Positions 13,831-24,076 of a stretch of DNA of 64,000 bases are shown one piece after another. The translations under genes were made by a program, and so were the position numbers. Source of the DNA: Lampris incognitus (Eukaryota; Chordata; Actinopteri; Lampriformes; Lampridae); contig NC_079214.1 of the NCBI RefSeq assembly GCF_029633865.1, positions 28,301,833 through 28,365,832 on the forward strand. Reading direction: 5' to 3'. Under the pieces are notes generated by a model that did not search any database, was not told the DNA's origin, and worked only from the letters and a program-made list of their open reading frames with translations. Positions within the stretch are counted from its first letter, which is position 1, and each line of letters begins with the position of its first letter.

Positions 13831-14937
13831 CTTCATCCTATCTGTAAATTAAAGACTTGCTCAACATACTTTGGTCGTTGCACCAGGAGGTAAGCTGGGG
13901 GGGGGGGGTTGTGTTTTTAGGTCAGCCTAAGGAAAGGATAGGTTTTGCTTGACTTGGGCACTACAGATTGAAAATGTACAGTAGTTAAATTTGCAAGGAT
14001 ACGTGTTGACAACGTGCGTCCTAGAAAAGGGGTTAAAACCAGTCTGTTAGAATCCATAACCATGCAGATGCTGCTCCCTGTTGGTAGGGAATGGAAAATG
14101 CCATTGCACCCAGACAATCATTGCATGGTTTTAAAAGGGATATCCAGTAATGGTAATAAGCCGTTACTAAGAAACTTTGTAACAAAGGAAGAAACATTTT
14201 TCCCCAGTGTCATAAGTGACGTGAAGAATAATCAAGTACATCAAAGATACAAAGTACAGCCAAAGTCTGCACTGACTGTTTTTTATACATGTATCTTGTT
14301 CTTGCACTCATCCCCGCGACCCTGAGAGCAGGCTAAGCGGTTTGGATAATGGATGGATGGATGGTATATGTCACTAGTCATGCAAATGGGCTTACATCCT
14401 ATTGATTATATTAGCAAAAATATAATAAGATAAAACCATCAATTATATTATGTAAATTATAATAGGGTGGAGGTCTGGTCAAGAGGTCTTTGCCGAAGGC
14501 TAACATCATTTATCATTAAGAGATAAAATTTTAATTGAAAAAATAAAGATCACATTTTCTTATCCTTGCAAGCCAGAGCTAATCATATTCTCCACCAAGT
14601 TTTAGTAAATACTACGAAAAGAATCATTGCTTCACAATGTGAGCATGGCCTACTGTTGCATAATTAAAGGGGCGCTTCAGTCATATTAAATTCAACCCCC
14701 TCACTACTCACTGAACTTTCAGTTTCATCAGAGTATCTTCCAGTATGTATGGTACATGAAAATGCTTTATATCTTTTCAAGTGGACTATAGATATGGGAC
14801 CGGGTGGGTCATCGGTTTATTTTGGGGTGTGTCCCAACACGGCAAGGCTCTCAGAAAGCAGAAGAGCAACATTTATTTTTCCTTTATCAGTACCTGCATC
14901 TCCAAACAGAGAAGCTGAATTCATTTAAAGTGTGTGT
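13831..14937. other. Non-coding DNA
   Basis: No gene was recognised. The end of a SINE-like repeat with ATGG tetranucleotides lies at 14304-14365 in plus orientation. The rest is unique AT-rich DNA. Confidence 0.55.
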
Positions 14938-15058
14938 GGGGCATCCGGGTAGCATAGCAGTCTATTCCGTTGGCTACCAACACGGCGATCGCCAGTTCGA
15001 ATCTCCGTGTTACCTCCAGCTTGGTCAGGCGTCCCTACAGACACAATTGGCCGTGTCT

Positions 15059-15060
<2 letters not shown>
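14938..15060 (+). mobile_element. tRNA-derived SINE head, 5' part only
   Basis: The block GGGTAGCATAGCAGTCTATT (A-box region) followed by AGTTCGAATCTCC (B box) and ending in GGCCGTGTCTGG matches the head of the longer copy at 35081-35513. It runs directly into a (TG)n microsatellite (15058-15119), so the 3' body is missing or replaced. Confidence 0.7.
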
Positions 15061-15120
<60 letters not shown>

Positions 15121-15197
15121 CAAAACAAATATCTGAGTCAGATAGTTGGCTCTGTGCATAAAATAGAGAGGGGCAAGAGAAGAGAGAGAATGATGCA

Positions 15198-15326
15198 GAC
15201 ATCCATCCATCCATCCATTATCCAAACCACTTATCCTGCTCTCAGGGTCGCGGGGATGCTGGAATCTATCCCAGCAGTCACTGGGCGGCAGGCAGGGAGA
15301 CACCCTGGACAGGCCACCAAGCATTG
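15198..15326 (-). mobile_element. Truncated SINE-like repeat, minus
   Basis: This is the tail half of the same family as 6496-6897: ATCC tetranucleotides, CTTATCCTGCTCTCAGGGTC and GGAGACACCCTGGACAGGCC blocks. It is cut off at about 15326. Confidence 0.65.
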
Positions 15327-15435
15327 GTGAGTCAAATGTATTGTATATGTAACAGAGTCATTTATACTGTCGTATTATGTGGTATTATAGTTACACAAAA
15401 TCTGTGTATAGTTACTAAACTGTTGTTAACCTACC

Positions 15436-17236
15436 ATGCTACGCCTCCAGAGTCAATATCAGGCCGACTGCCTTGCTGCCCTTGCTGGAAACGTCTTTTT
15501 CAGCACAATGGACCTCACATCAGGGTTCTACAACATCCCCTTCCATGAGTCTGACAGGCGGTACACAGCTTTTATGACACCCTTGAGCCTGTATGAGTAC
15601 AACAGACTTCCCCAGGGCCTGTCCTGCATCCTTTATGCGGATGATGATCACTGTCTTTGGTGACTTGAACTTCTACAGTCTCCTCTGATATCTAGATGAT
15701 CTGCTCGTCTTTGCTCCATCTGAGGAATAAGCCCTGGAATGTCTTGAGATGGTCTTCTCACGTCTCAGAACCAACAACTTGAAGCTGGCGCAGAAAAAGT
15801 GCTACTTTCTTTAAAGGTCAGTGAGGTTTCTTGGCCAGGTGGTGGACAGCAGTGGTGTCTCGGTTGACCAGGAGAAAATGAAGGTCATCTCAGGTTTCAG
15901 GGAGGAGAACCTCATGAATGATGAGAGCTGCACTCCATCTCAGCAGAAGGTCAAATCTTTCCTTGGGATGGTGCTGTATTACCAGCATTTCATTCCTGGC
16001 TGCTATTCCATCACAAAACCACTCTACACACTGACTGCAGGGCAGAAGAGGACAGCTAAAGGCCCCTTTAACAGGCGGAGAGCAGGTATATTCCGAGAGC
16101 TGACTCCTCAGGATTGGAGTCCTGTGTGTGAGAAAGCATTTGAAGATCGGAAAAGTGCACTCCTCAACAGTGTAGTGCTGGCACATCCAGACTTTGATAG
16201 GCCTTTCATCCTCTCCACCGATGCTTCCCTTGATGGTCTGGGTGCTGTCCTGTCCCAGGTGCCAGCTGGCGAGTACAAAGCAAGACCCATTGCTTTTGCA
16301 AGCAAAACACTCAGTCGCAGTCAAGCCAACTATCCTGCTCACAGGCTGGAGTTCTTGGCTCTTAAGTGACGGTTTGTGATAAGTTCAGCCAATTGCTCAA
16401 GGGCCACAGATTCACTGTCTGGTCAGACAACAATCCGCTCACATACATCTTAACCAAGCCAAAGCTTGATGCCTGTGAGCAGCGTTGGGTCTCTAAACTG
16501 GCTCCATATTCCTTTGAGATCAAACACATCCCAGGCAGGTTGAATGTGGTAGCGGACATCCTCAGTAGGGACCCATTTGTGAAGCCTTTGAGAGAGCGAC
16601 TGCTGTGCAAACCTTATTCTGAGCTGCTGGGTGGGCCAGGTCTGTGATGTCGATGATGGATGTGTGTAGGACACCTTCCACCTCACCTGCCAGCCACAGT
16701 CGCTGGGAGGTTCCTCTACTGCTGCTGCCATTGAGGTTTCACTGTCTAAAGATGACGTCTCCTCTCTTCTCTCCTCTTTGGACGAGTGGGAATCTGCTCC
16801 TGTGCAGCGTGCAGCTTCTCTTGCTGACCACCCCACCACCTTGGAACCTCCTGGTCAGGACATGTTGCCTTCCTTATCTCTCGCTGACCTTCAGTCACAC
16901 AAGCAACAGGACCCATTCATCTCAAGGGTTGCTCACTATGTTGACAGAAACGCAGGCCCTCCAGACGTGAACGCAGCAGTGAGAGTCAGCCAACTCTGAG
17001 AGTCCTTAAACAGTGGGGTAAACTCACACTCCTGAACGACATCCTCTATAGGGTCACAAAGGACCCCTTGACCAAACAGAAGAGGTTTCAGTTTGCTGTG
17101 CCCGAGTCCCTGAAGGCAGACGCATTGTCCGGTGTTCATGACCACATTGGTTATCAAGGTCAACCCTGCACACTTTCTCCGGCGTGGAGAAAGATTTCTG
17201 CAATCATGTCAAGTGCTGCCATAGATGTGTTCTCAG
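15436..17236 (+). pseudogene. Gypsy A: RT, RNase H and start of integrase
   Basis: This is a broken pol of a Ty3/Gypsy retrotransposon. Frame 15436-15663 carries the RT block STMDLTSGFYNIP and YNRLPQGL. A YLDD catalytic box lies at about 15688-15699 in another frame. Frame 15821-16369 carries FLGQVVDSSGVS, the RT connection SFLGMVLYYQHFI and the RNase H start STDASLDGLGAVL; 16366-16647 carries SDNNPLTYIL and the RNase H end ADILSR. The integrase zinc-binding part follows in shifted frames (HDHIGYQGQ at about 17140, CHRCVLS at about 17220-17236). There are several frameshifts and stops. Gag, protease, the integrase core and both LTRs are absent. It ends abruptly where the gag of another element begins. 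Confidence 0.85.
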
Positions 17237-18016
17237 CAATGCCGGGTTTCCACCGCCTGAAAGTTTGGATTTTACTCGCCCTAACAATTGGCTAGAATGG
17301 CGTCAACGTTTTCAACGCTTCAGGATGGCTACAAAGCTAAACAAAGAAGAGGGGGAGGTGCAAGTCTGCACGCTGCTCTACTCGCTGGGGAGAGAATCCG
17401 AACAGGTATTCAAGTCCCTTACCTTTGCACAAAGGGAAAGTCAGAATGATTATGAAACTGCATTGGCCAAATTTGATAACTACTTTGTATCAAGAGTTAA
17501 TGTCATCCATGAGAGGGCTCGATTCCACCAGTGTGTTCAAAAGTCGGGAGAGACTGCTGAGGAATACATACATGGCCTGCATGAGCTAGCAGAAACGTGC
17601 GTTTTTGGCGCTGCTAAAACAGAAAATATTAGTGACAGACTGGTAATAGGCATACTGGATAAGGAACTGTCAGAGAAGTTGCAGTTACATCTGACTTGAC
17701 TCTTGACAAAGCAGTGGAGCTCATAAGGCAGTCAGAACAAATAAAAGGGCACGTCACAGAGAAAGCAGGGGACAAAGCAGCAGTGCAGTTAAATGAGATC
17801 ACCTCAAAGCGCGCACAGCATGCAGACACATGGAAACACGGCACCGGACAGAGAAAGGGGGGCAACGGAAAAGGGGTCAGCGGAAAACAAGCGGCACAGC
17901 CACAGCACTGGAGTGGGAAAGCCACCAAATCCTACAGGTGCGAGAAAGCACATGCTAAAGGAGACAGATGCCCTGCAAAGAATGCTGCATGTCGTAATTG
18001 CAGTAAAATTTGACAT
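17237..18016 (+). pseudogene. Gypsy B: gag, first part
   Basis: The frame from about 17240 reads PPPESLDFTRPNNWLEWRQR and continues as a retrotransposon gag core to 17699 (ending LQLHLT). It then resumes after a 1-base shift from 17696 to a zinc-knuckle start CEKAHAKGDRCPA...CRNCSKI at about 17940-18011. The gag start codon, leader and 5' LTR are missing: the sequence is joined directly to the integrase finger of Gypsy A. The frame open at 17184-17699 therefore mixes two elements. The zinc knuckle is cut by the solo LTR that follows. Confidence 0.85.
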
Positions 18017-18252
18017 TGTGGTGATACACAAATGAGGGTAGATTCACCAGGGGCTGCTGCTCCTTTAAGGCAGACATTCAGAGTGCTGACGTAGGCACTG
18101 CTTAGGGTTTCCGGGGAGAGACATGTTTGCAGCAGCCTAGCGGTTAGCTGGTTGCCACGAGAGATTGTGCTGTATCGGTGTCGTTTTGTGTATCGAGTAA
18201 ACGGAATTGACTCGACTTGATCTCTCCGTCTCCTCATTCCTGCATTCCCACA
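18017..18252. mobile_element. Solo LTR, 236 bp, inside Gypsy B gag
   Basis: The block starts TGTGG and ends CCACA (5-bp inverted ends). It is flanked by ACAT on both sides (18013-18016 and 18253-18256), a 4-bp target duplication. Removing it brings the zinc-knuckle half CRNCSKI next to HFALVCRSR, so it interrupts an otherwise continuous gag. It has no internal coding region. A solo LTR left after recombination is the simplest reading. The parent family is not present in the window. Confidence 0.8.
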
Positions 18253-18256
18253 ACAT

Positions 18257-20241
18257 TTTGCTTTAGTTTGCCGTTCCCGTGTAGTGGACAAGGTCACTGA
18301 GCCTCATGAGGGAGGAGATGAGAGCCGGTCCTACTTCCTGTGTGTGTATGACTCAAACAGTGCATGGACAGTGAAGCTGCCACTACAAGATATCACAGTT
18401 AATTTCAAAATAGACACAGGGGCAGATACAAGTGTCATATCAGAGAAAACCTACAACCTGATAGCAAATAGACCAAAACTGAGAAAGTCTGTGATAAAGT
18501 TAAGACAGCCCAGGTGGTGAACTGAAATGCATAGGCCACTTTACAGCCACTACTGAGTGGAAGGGGCGACAATTTAAGTTCAAACTGAATGTGATTAAAA
18601 GGCAGGACAATCACCTACTAGGCCGCAATGTAACTGTTGCAGTGGGCCTTGTAAAACGCATAGAAGAAATCAAAAGCTCAGCACAGCCAAATCGCTCCTG
18701 TTCAACAGAAATAGGCACACTGAAGCTAAAACCAGTCAAAATAACCTTGAAAGAAGATGCAGAACCATACAGCATAACCACAGCCAGGCATGTGTCTTTG
18801 CCAATGCTTACAAAAGTAAAAAGGGAGTTAGACAGCATGCTCGCTCGTGGTGTGATAACAGAAATCAAGGAACCTACTGAGGGGTGTGCCCCAATAGTAC
18901 CAGTGCCTAAGAAAAACAAGGAGCATATAAGAATCCGCGTGGACTTTAAAAAGTTGGAACAAAGCAGTCAAACGAGAAAAATACACACTGCCCACCGTAG
19001 ACGATATTCTGCCCAAACTTACTGGAGCTAAGGTATTTTCTCTGTTAGATGCAGCCAGCGGTTTCTGGCAGATACCACTAGACTCGGAGACTGCCAAGCT
19101 CACAACTTTCATGACCCCCTTTGGGAGATTTTATTTCAACAGGCTCCCATTTGGCATTATGAGTGCCCCAGAAATATTCCAACGAGAAATGTCGGAGCTT
19201 CTGCGAGGTCAGGAGGGTGTGGCCACGTATATGGGCGACATCCTCATGTACTCGGATACCATAGAAGAGCATGAGGACAGACTCCAGCACACTCTGCTCA
19301 CGCTAAAAAAAAGCAGGGTTAAAGCTCAACCACGACAAGTGTCTCCTACGCCAGCGAAAGCTGATGTACCTGGGACACTGTATCGATGAGAATGGCCTCC
19401 GCCCTGACGACAGCAAGGTCCAGGCTATCACTCAGCTAGAACCGCCATGCAATGTGGCTCAACTGAGGAGATTCTTGGGCATGACTCACTACCTAGGCAG
19501 GTATCTCCCACACCTGTCAGAGGTCACCAGACCCCTCAACGACCTCCTGAAAAGTGATGTGATGTGGACTTGGGGGGCAGCACAGGAGGGGGGCCTTTAC
19601 AAAGGTAAAACAACTAATCACTGAGTCACCTGTGCTAACCTTTTATGACTTGACAAAGCCCACCATAGTCAGTGCTGATGCCAGTAGGTATGGCTTAGGT
19701 GGGGTCCTTTTGCAGAAACATGATGGACTGTTAAAACCCATAGCCTACTGTTCTAGAGCACTCATGTAGGCAGAAAAGCGCTACGCACAAATAGAAAAAG
19801 AGTGCCTCGCGTCAGTTTGGGCATGTGAAAAATTTACAAGATATCTGTACGGCCTTGATTCATTCACTTTACAAACTGACCACAAACCACTCGTTTCCTT
19901 GATAAACAGAAAAGACTTAGATTCAATACCGATGAGGTGTCGGAGACTGTTAATGCGCATGATGCGTTATAATCTTACTGCTGAATATGTCCCTGGAAAG
20001 CAGCTCGTCACTGCAGACACACTGTCACGGCACCCTCACCCACATGCAGCGATGGAAGTCTCAGAGCTGACCAGCGAACTGGAAGCCTATGAGGAGGCTG
20101 TCCGGGAGGCATGGCCCATCACACCAACCAAGCTGGACATTGTCAAGCTGCAGACACTGCAGGATGGTGAGTTGCAGTTGGTCAAGCAGTTCATGAAAAA
20201 GGGATGGCCAGGTATTCAGCAGATGTACCGCTCCAGGTAAA
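18257..20241 (+). pseudogene. Gypsy B: protease, RT and RNase H
   Basis: After the zinc knuckle the frame 18284-18520 carries the aspartic protease signature KIDTGADTSVIS (about 18410-18445). RT follows at 18591-19031 (ITEIKEPTEGCAPIVPVPKK) and 19024-19389 (SLLDAASGFWQIPLD, FNRLPFGIMSAPEIFQRE). The catalytic box reads YMGD (about 19230-19241) instead of YxDD, so one metal-binding Asp is lost. The connection RFLGMTHYLGRYLP and RNase H ([33 protein letters not shown]) run to 20241. At least three frameshifts and an in-frame TAG near 19768 break the gene. Adjacent sequence on the right is a SINE insertion. Confidence 0.85.
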
Positions 20242-20254
20242 AAGCCTATTATGT

Positions 20255-20644
20255 GGGGTCCGCGGTGGTGTAGCAGTCTAAGCATCGACTTTGTGTCGAT
20301 GCAGTTGCCCACTGGGGACCAGGGTTCGCGCCCCGGTCTCGTCAGATCCGACTATGGCCGGACTCGATGAAGCAGCAATAATTGGCAATGCTGTCTACGG
20401 GAGGGGGGCGGGGTCGGCTTGTGTTCGTCACATGAACACATCTCTGTGTGTCGGAAAAAGCAGTGGTTCGGCCTGGATTCGCCTTGTCACGAAAGTGGTG
20501 AGGTTCGAGACTGCCGGCCGGAGAGATGCAGCTGGCGAACGCGTACAGTATCAGGGTGGGAGTTTGAACTAAAATAGGGATCAATCGGCCACTAAATTGG
20601 GAGAAAAAGAGAAAAATCCGAAATAAATGTATTAAAAAAAAAAG
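20255..20644 (+). mobile_element. tRNA-derived SINE with target duplication
   Basis: The head has a tRNA-like start (GTGGTGTAGCAGTCTAAGCA, A-box region) and GGTTCGCGCCCC (B-box like). The tail ends in poly-A. It is flanked by AAGCCTATTATGT at 20242-20254 and AAGCCCATTATGT at 20645-20657, a 13-bp target duplication with one mismatch. It splits the RNase H/integrase linker of Gypsy B. Copies of the same family lie at 37246-37627 and 60384-60723, both on the minus strand and both with target duplications. Confidence 0.85.
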
Positions 20645-20657
20645 AAGCCCATTATGT

Positions 20658-21831
20658 ATCTAGACACCATCTTACAACTTCAAAAGGCTGGTACTGTATG
20701 ACAACAGAATAGTGGTGCCTCAGAGCTTGAGAAAGGAAATGCCGCAGCACATTCATGATGGTCACCAAGGGGTAGTGAAATGCCGTGAGAGCACTAAGTG
20801 CAGTGTATGGTGGCCTGGAATCAGCAAACATATTCAGAAAATAGTCAGCACATGCAGAGAATGTCAGACGACTCAGCCTACACAGAGAAGAGAACCACTG
20901 ATCACTACCCCCCTCCCAAGCACCCCATGGTAGAGGGTGGCAGCTGATATTTGTGAACTAAACAAAGAAAACTTCCTAGTTGTTGTGGCCTACTTTTCGA
21001 GGTATTGTCCACCTCAAAGACATGTCCAGTGACAGTACCATAGCCAAGTTAATGAACATCTTTGCTAGATGGGGTTGCCCTAACGAACTAATTACTGACA
21101 ATAGGCCTCAGTTTTCTGGGAGAGGATTGCTCAGTTTGCCAAAAACTATGATTTTAAGCACATCATGACAAGCCCTCACTACCCCCAAGCTAACGGCGAG
21201 ACAGAGAGAGCTGTAAGGACTGCTAAGCAGATCCTGAAACAAGCAGACCCGTTCTTGGCACTAATGACTTACAGATCAATTCCCATACAAGCCACAGGCG
21301 CGAGCCCAGCACAACGCATGCCAGGACAACAGATCCGGACTACAGTCCCCACTCTGGAGGCCAATCTGCAGCCTGCATGGCCAGACCTTCGGCGAGTGAG
21401 GAGGATGGATGAGAGAGCCAAGGAGAAATACAGACGAGACTACAACAACAAATACAACACAAAGGCCCTCCCAGAACTACAACCGGGGGCCAGTGTTGCT
21501 GTGAAGCTGGATAACAAGCGCGGGTGGTCAAAGCCAGCTGTAGTCCTGTGAGAGTGTGAAACACCCCGCTCATACATCATCCAGACAGACGCTGAGCTGT
21601 GGAGGAATCGCCATCACCTTAAACCCATCCACCTTGCTCTTGGGACTCCTTCTAAGGAGGGGGAGGTGGTTACTGAGAGGGATGCTGGAGCATCCTCATC
21701 TCCACCAGTTGAGATTGAGAATCAACCTCCTGTCACACCCACCATTGCTGCACCAAAAACTCCAGTGCGAGTGACACACTGTGGCAGAACTGTGAAACCG
21801 CCGGACAAGTATGGAGAGTACATTCTGAAAT
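20658..21831 (+). pseudogene. Gypsy B: integrase and C-terminal end
   Basis: The integrase zinc finger is at 20712-20933 (HDGHQGVVKCRE and CRECQTTQP). The catalytic core is split over shifted frames: AADICELNKENFLVVV around 20940, ITDNRPQFSGRG around 21085, and SPHYPQANGETERAV from 21165. The last frame continues to 21551 and, past a stop, to LKPIHLALG and a final stop at about 21831. The order matches a K02A2.6-like Gypsy pol. There is no envelope frame. Confidence 0.85.
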
Positions 21832-22180
21832 AGGATATAGCCTGCAGTTATGATAGTGACTGGTAGTTCACCCGGATCACTTGGGTTATTGTAAGACTTG
21901 GTTATTGTATGTTTTGTTCTATGGCAGAAGTTGAGAGACTGTTCCTGTGAGAGAACGAAAAAAAACTGATGTCAAACAAATGTTGAAGTATGTTTCATTG
22001 ATGTTTAACTCTGTTTACAGGTTGTTTAAACATGTTAATATCACAAGTCTTCCAGGGTTTCAGTAAGAAGCAACAGTAAATGTGGAATTGCAAGAGTAAC
22101 TTTTTTAAGATGTATGATGATTTGTACATTAATTTTATTGGATAATGAGTTACTGTCATTTGCATGTCTTATCACACTCA

Positions 22181-22400
22181 AAGGAAGGGAGATTCGTTGA
22201 TATGGAACTTTGTGTGTGTGTGTGTGTGCTAAGCGCAGGGATATTTCGTGATGTCATGTTAGTGATACGCCAGATAGGAAGTTCAGTCCAGTGAGCCTAC
22301 AAGTAAAAGTTATCGGTGTAACGTTGTTATGTTGTAACGTGGATAAAGTAAGTGAACGTTAGTCGAGACTTCGTCTGATTAATACCGACACATAACGTCG
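22181..22400 (+). mobile_element. Gypsy B polypurine tract and probable 3' LTR
   Basis: A purine tract (AAAGGAAGGGAGA, 22181-22193) is followed by sequence starting CGTTGATATGGAAC and ending ACATAACG near 22399. The ends are inverted (CGTT/AACG). It sits where a 3' LTR is expected. Canonical TG/CA ends are absent, perhaps through mutation, and the 5' LTR is lost, so the limits cannot be proved. Confidence 0.45.
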
Positions 22401-22449
22401 GGTTACTTAACGTATACCCTGATTCTCTGATAACAGAGTGAGGTGTTTC

Positions 22450-22640
22450 ACTATGGGAAACGCTCTCCGCTACAGGCGCAAGTCCATGAATACTGGGATG
22501 GCATCCAGCACTTTACCTGTGCCCCGTCCATAGGATTAGTGGTTGTGTCAGGAAGGGCATCCTATGTAAATTTTTGCCAAATCATTACGCGGATTGATAA
22601 GACCATATCAGGTCGGTCGAGGGCCGCCACAGACCCCCTT
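22450..22640. repeat. Fish interspersed repeat tail
   Basis: The block AGGAAGGGCATCCTATGTAA ... GCCAAATCATTACGCGGATT resembles the 3' region of a common fish repeat ending in CGACCCC...GGGAGCAGCCGAAAG. A short piece of the end of that repeat, in the opposite orientation, is at about 41195-41230. Confidence 0.4.
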
Positions 22641-22769
22641 ATCGCGTGACGTAAAAGCTTCGTTGGAAACCAGATGCGCGCGCAGAACGTGTGGCAAAAC
22701 ATGGCCGAGAAACAACATGCGTACTACCGATGAGACTCAGATGAAAGCGTATAAAAGTTAAAATTAAAC

Positions 22770-23121
22770 GGAGAAAATTTATAAATTTAAGAAAACGGAA
22801 ATCTCAGAATATTTTGAAGGTCTAAACAAGGAAGACAGAAAGCATTACGAGTCGAAACTTACGCTAAGCACTGGAGAAAAACTTCCCGCTCCGTTTATGC
22901 TTTCTGGAGCTCTGTTGACAAGTAATATCACGAAGTTGCTAAACATCGGCTGAAGGGGTGTGATCAAATACCTCACAAACATACCAATTATATTTACGGA
23001 AGAATCAATGAAGGCATGCAAGTGTTTAGAAGCATACGATTACTTTGTTGGTGGACATGTCTAAGACTGCTTTTACCATCTGTTACCGAGGGAAAACAAG
23101 TTTTGTGTCATCAAATCAAAG
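22770..23121 (+). pseudogene. Exon remnant of fish YqaJ/SWIM-type family
   Basis: The reading frame from about 22783 gives KKTEISEYFEGLNKEDRKHY, ...KLTLSTGEKLPAPF..., EESMKACKCLEAYDYFVGGH and ends FCVIKSK just before a GTAAGC splice-donor-like site at 23122. I recognise this as the first coding exon of a multicopy fish family whose later exons carry SWIM and YqaJ exonuclease-like domains (from memory). Two stop codons and a deletion in the middle mark it as a pseudogene. No downstream exons were found. Function of the family is unknown to me. Confidence 0.45.
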
Positions 23122-23359
23122 GTAAGCCCTTGTAGTTTGTACGGTTGAATTGTTTGTATTCAACAAAAGTTGAAATTGTTTGTACGGTTATGAGATTGAG
23201 GCTGGGGTCAAATTATGACCTCAAACATCATGACACAAGAAAGCTGATGGAATCGTTGTCAAATTTGAGGAAGGGTGGGTATTAACTACTCAAACCTTAG
23301 TTTGGCAGTTGCTCTACTGGGACAGTATCCCATTTAGAGCTGTTACTTACGTATTTTCA

Positions 23360-23650
23360 ATCACAATAGTACTTATTTGTGTAAGAAACGGATACATTTT
23401 CCAGATATGAAGTGTTCTCCGCAAACCTTCACGTTTGATATTTGCTCTTCTGACCACGTCTTCCAGTCCTCCCGACGGATCGCATGAATCCACGCCTGTC
23501 TTCTTTGTTTTTCGATTGGAGTTTTCCCTTTCGGCATGCGATAAAAATGCAGATGCTTGTTTTACCATCTTTATGATTTGTACTACCGACAGCGCAACAA
23601 CTGGGGCACTCCGTTTTGTTTTAATTCAATTTCTGCGTGATGATCTCTTC
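23360..23650 (-). pseudogene. THAP zinc-finger exon remnant, minus
   Basis: On the minus strand, CPSCCAVGSTNHKDGKTSIC is followed, after one frameshift near 23545, by MPKGKTPIEKQRRQAWIHAI, REDWKTWSEE and KVCGEHFISGK. The spacing Cys-x2-Cys ... Trp ... Cys-x2-His is that of a THAP DNA-binding domain. The frameshift and lack of a start codon make it a broken exon, either of a host THAP gene or of a THAP-bearing DNA transposon. Gypsy C inserted about 90 bp upstream of it in this orientation. Confidence 0.55.
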
Positions 23651-23738
23651 GAAATGAACGTAGTAACGTTTACAAGTACAAGACTCGTGGCCCCTTTTTG
23701 CTTCAAAATCTGCGCACGCACATTTGGTGGCTGCAAAC

Positions 23739-23929
23739 TGTAGTGATATAACGCCATGTATATCCACTGGAACTACACTAGGTGTTATGTACTACCCGGA
23801 CTGTTATTATGGTTACACCACTACCATGTATGGTTATTACGTCTGCCTACTGAGCCACGATTAAACCTGAGTTCTATAACCCGGTGTGGTCATTGATCCT
23901 CGACCAATACTACCCCAAGTATTACTTCA
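23739..23929 (+). repeat. Gypsy C 5' LTR
   Basis: The LTR starts TGTAGTGATATAACG and ends TATTACTTCA, with TG...CA ends. It differs from the 3' LTR only at G23902 (C in the other copy). It should contain the element promoter and poly-A signal, but no obvious AATAAA is present. Confidence 0.92.
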
Positions 23930-24076
23930 TGGTGGCAGCGGTAAAGTACTCTCTATGAAGAATGAAGATAGACTGATAAAATTGTCCGTGGATAATTTCT
24001 GTCCTCATTCAAGCAAGAGTGCGCCGGAGCTGAGCTAGCCGCAAAGCTAACTAGCTAGCTAGTAACAGGAGACGTC

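Noticed and set aside
14970-15020. tRNA gene at GGCGATCGCCAGTTCGAATCTCC
   Set aside because: It is the head of a SINE whose longer copy lies at 35081. The acceptor stem is not formed.
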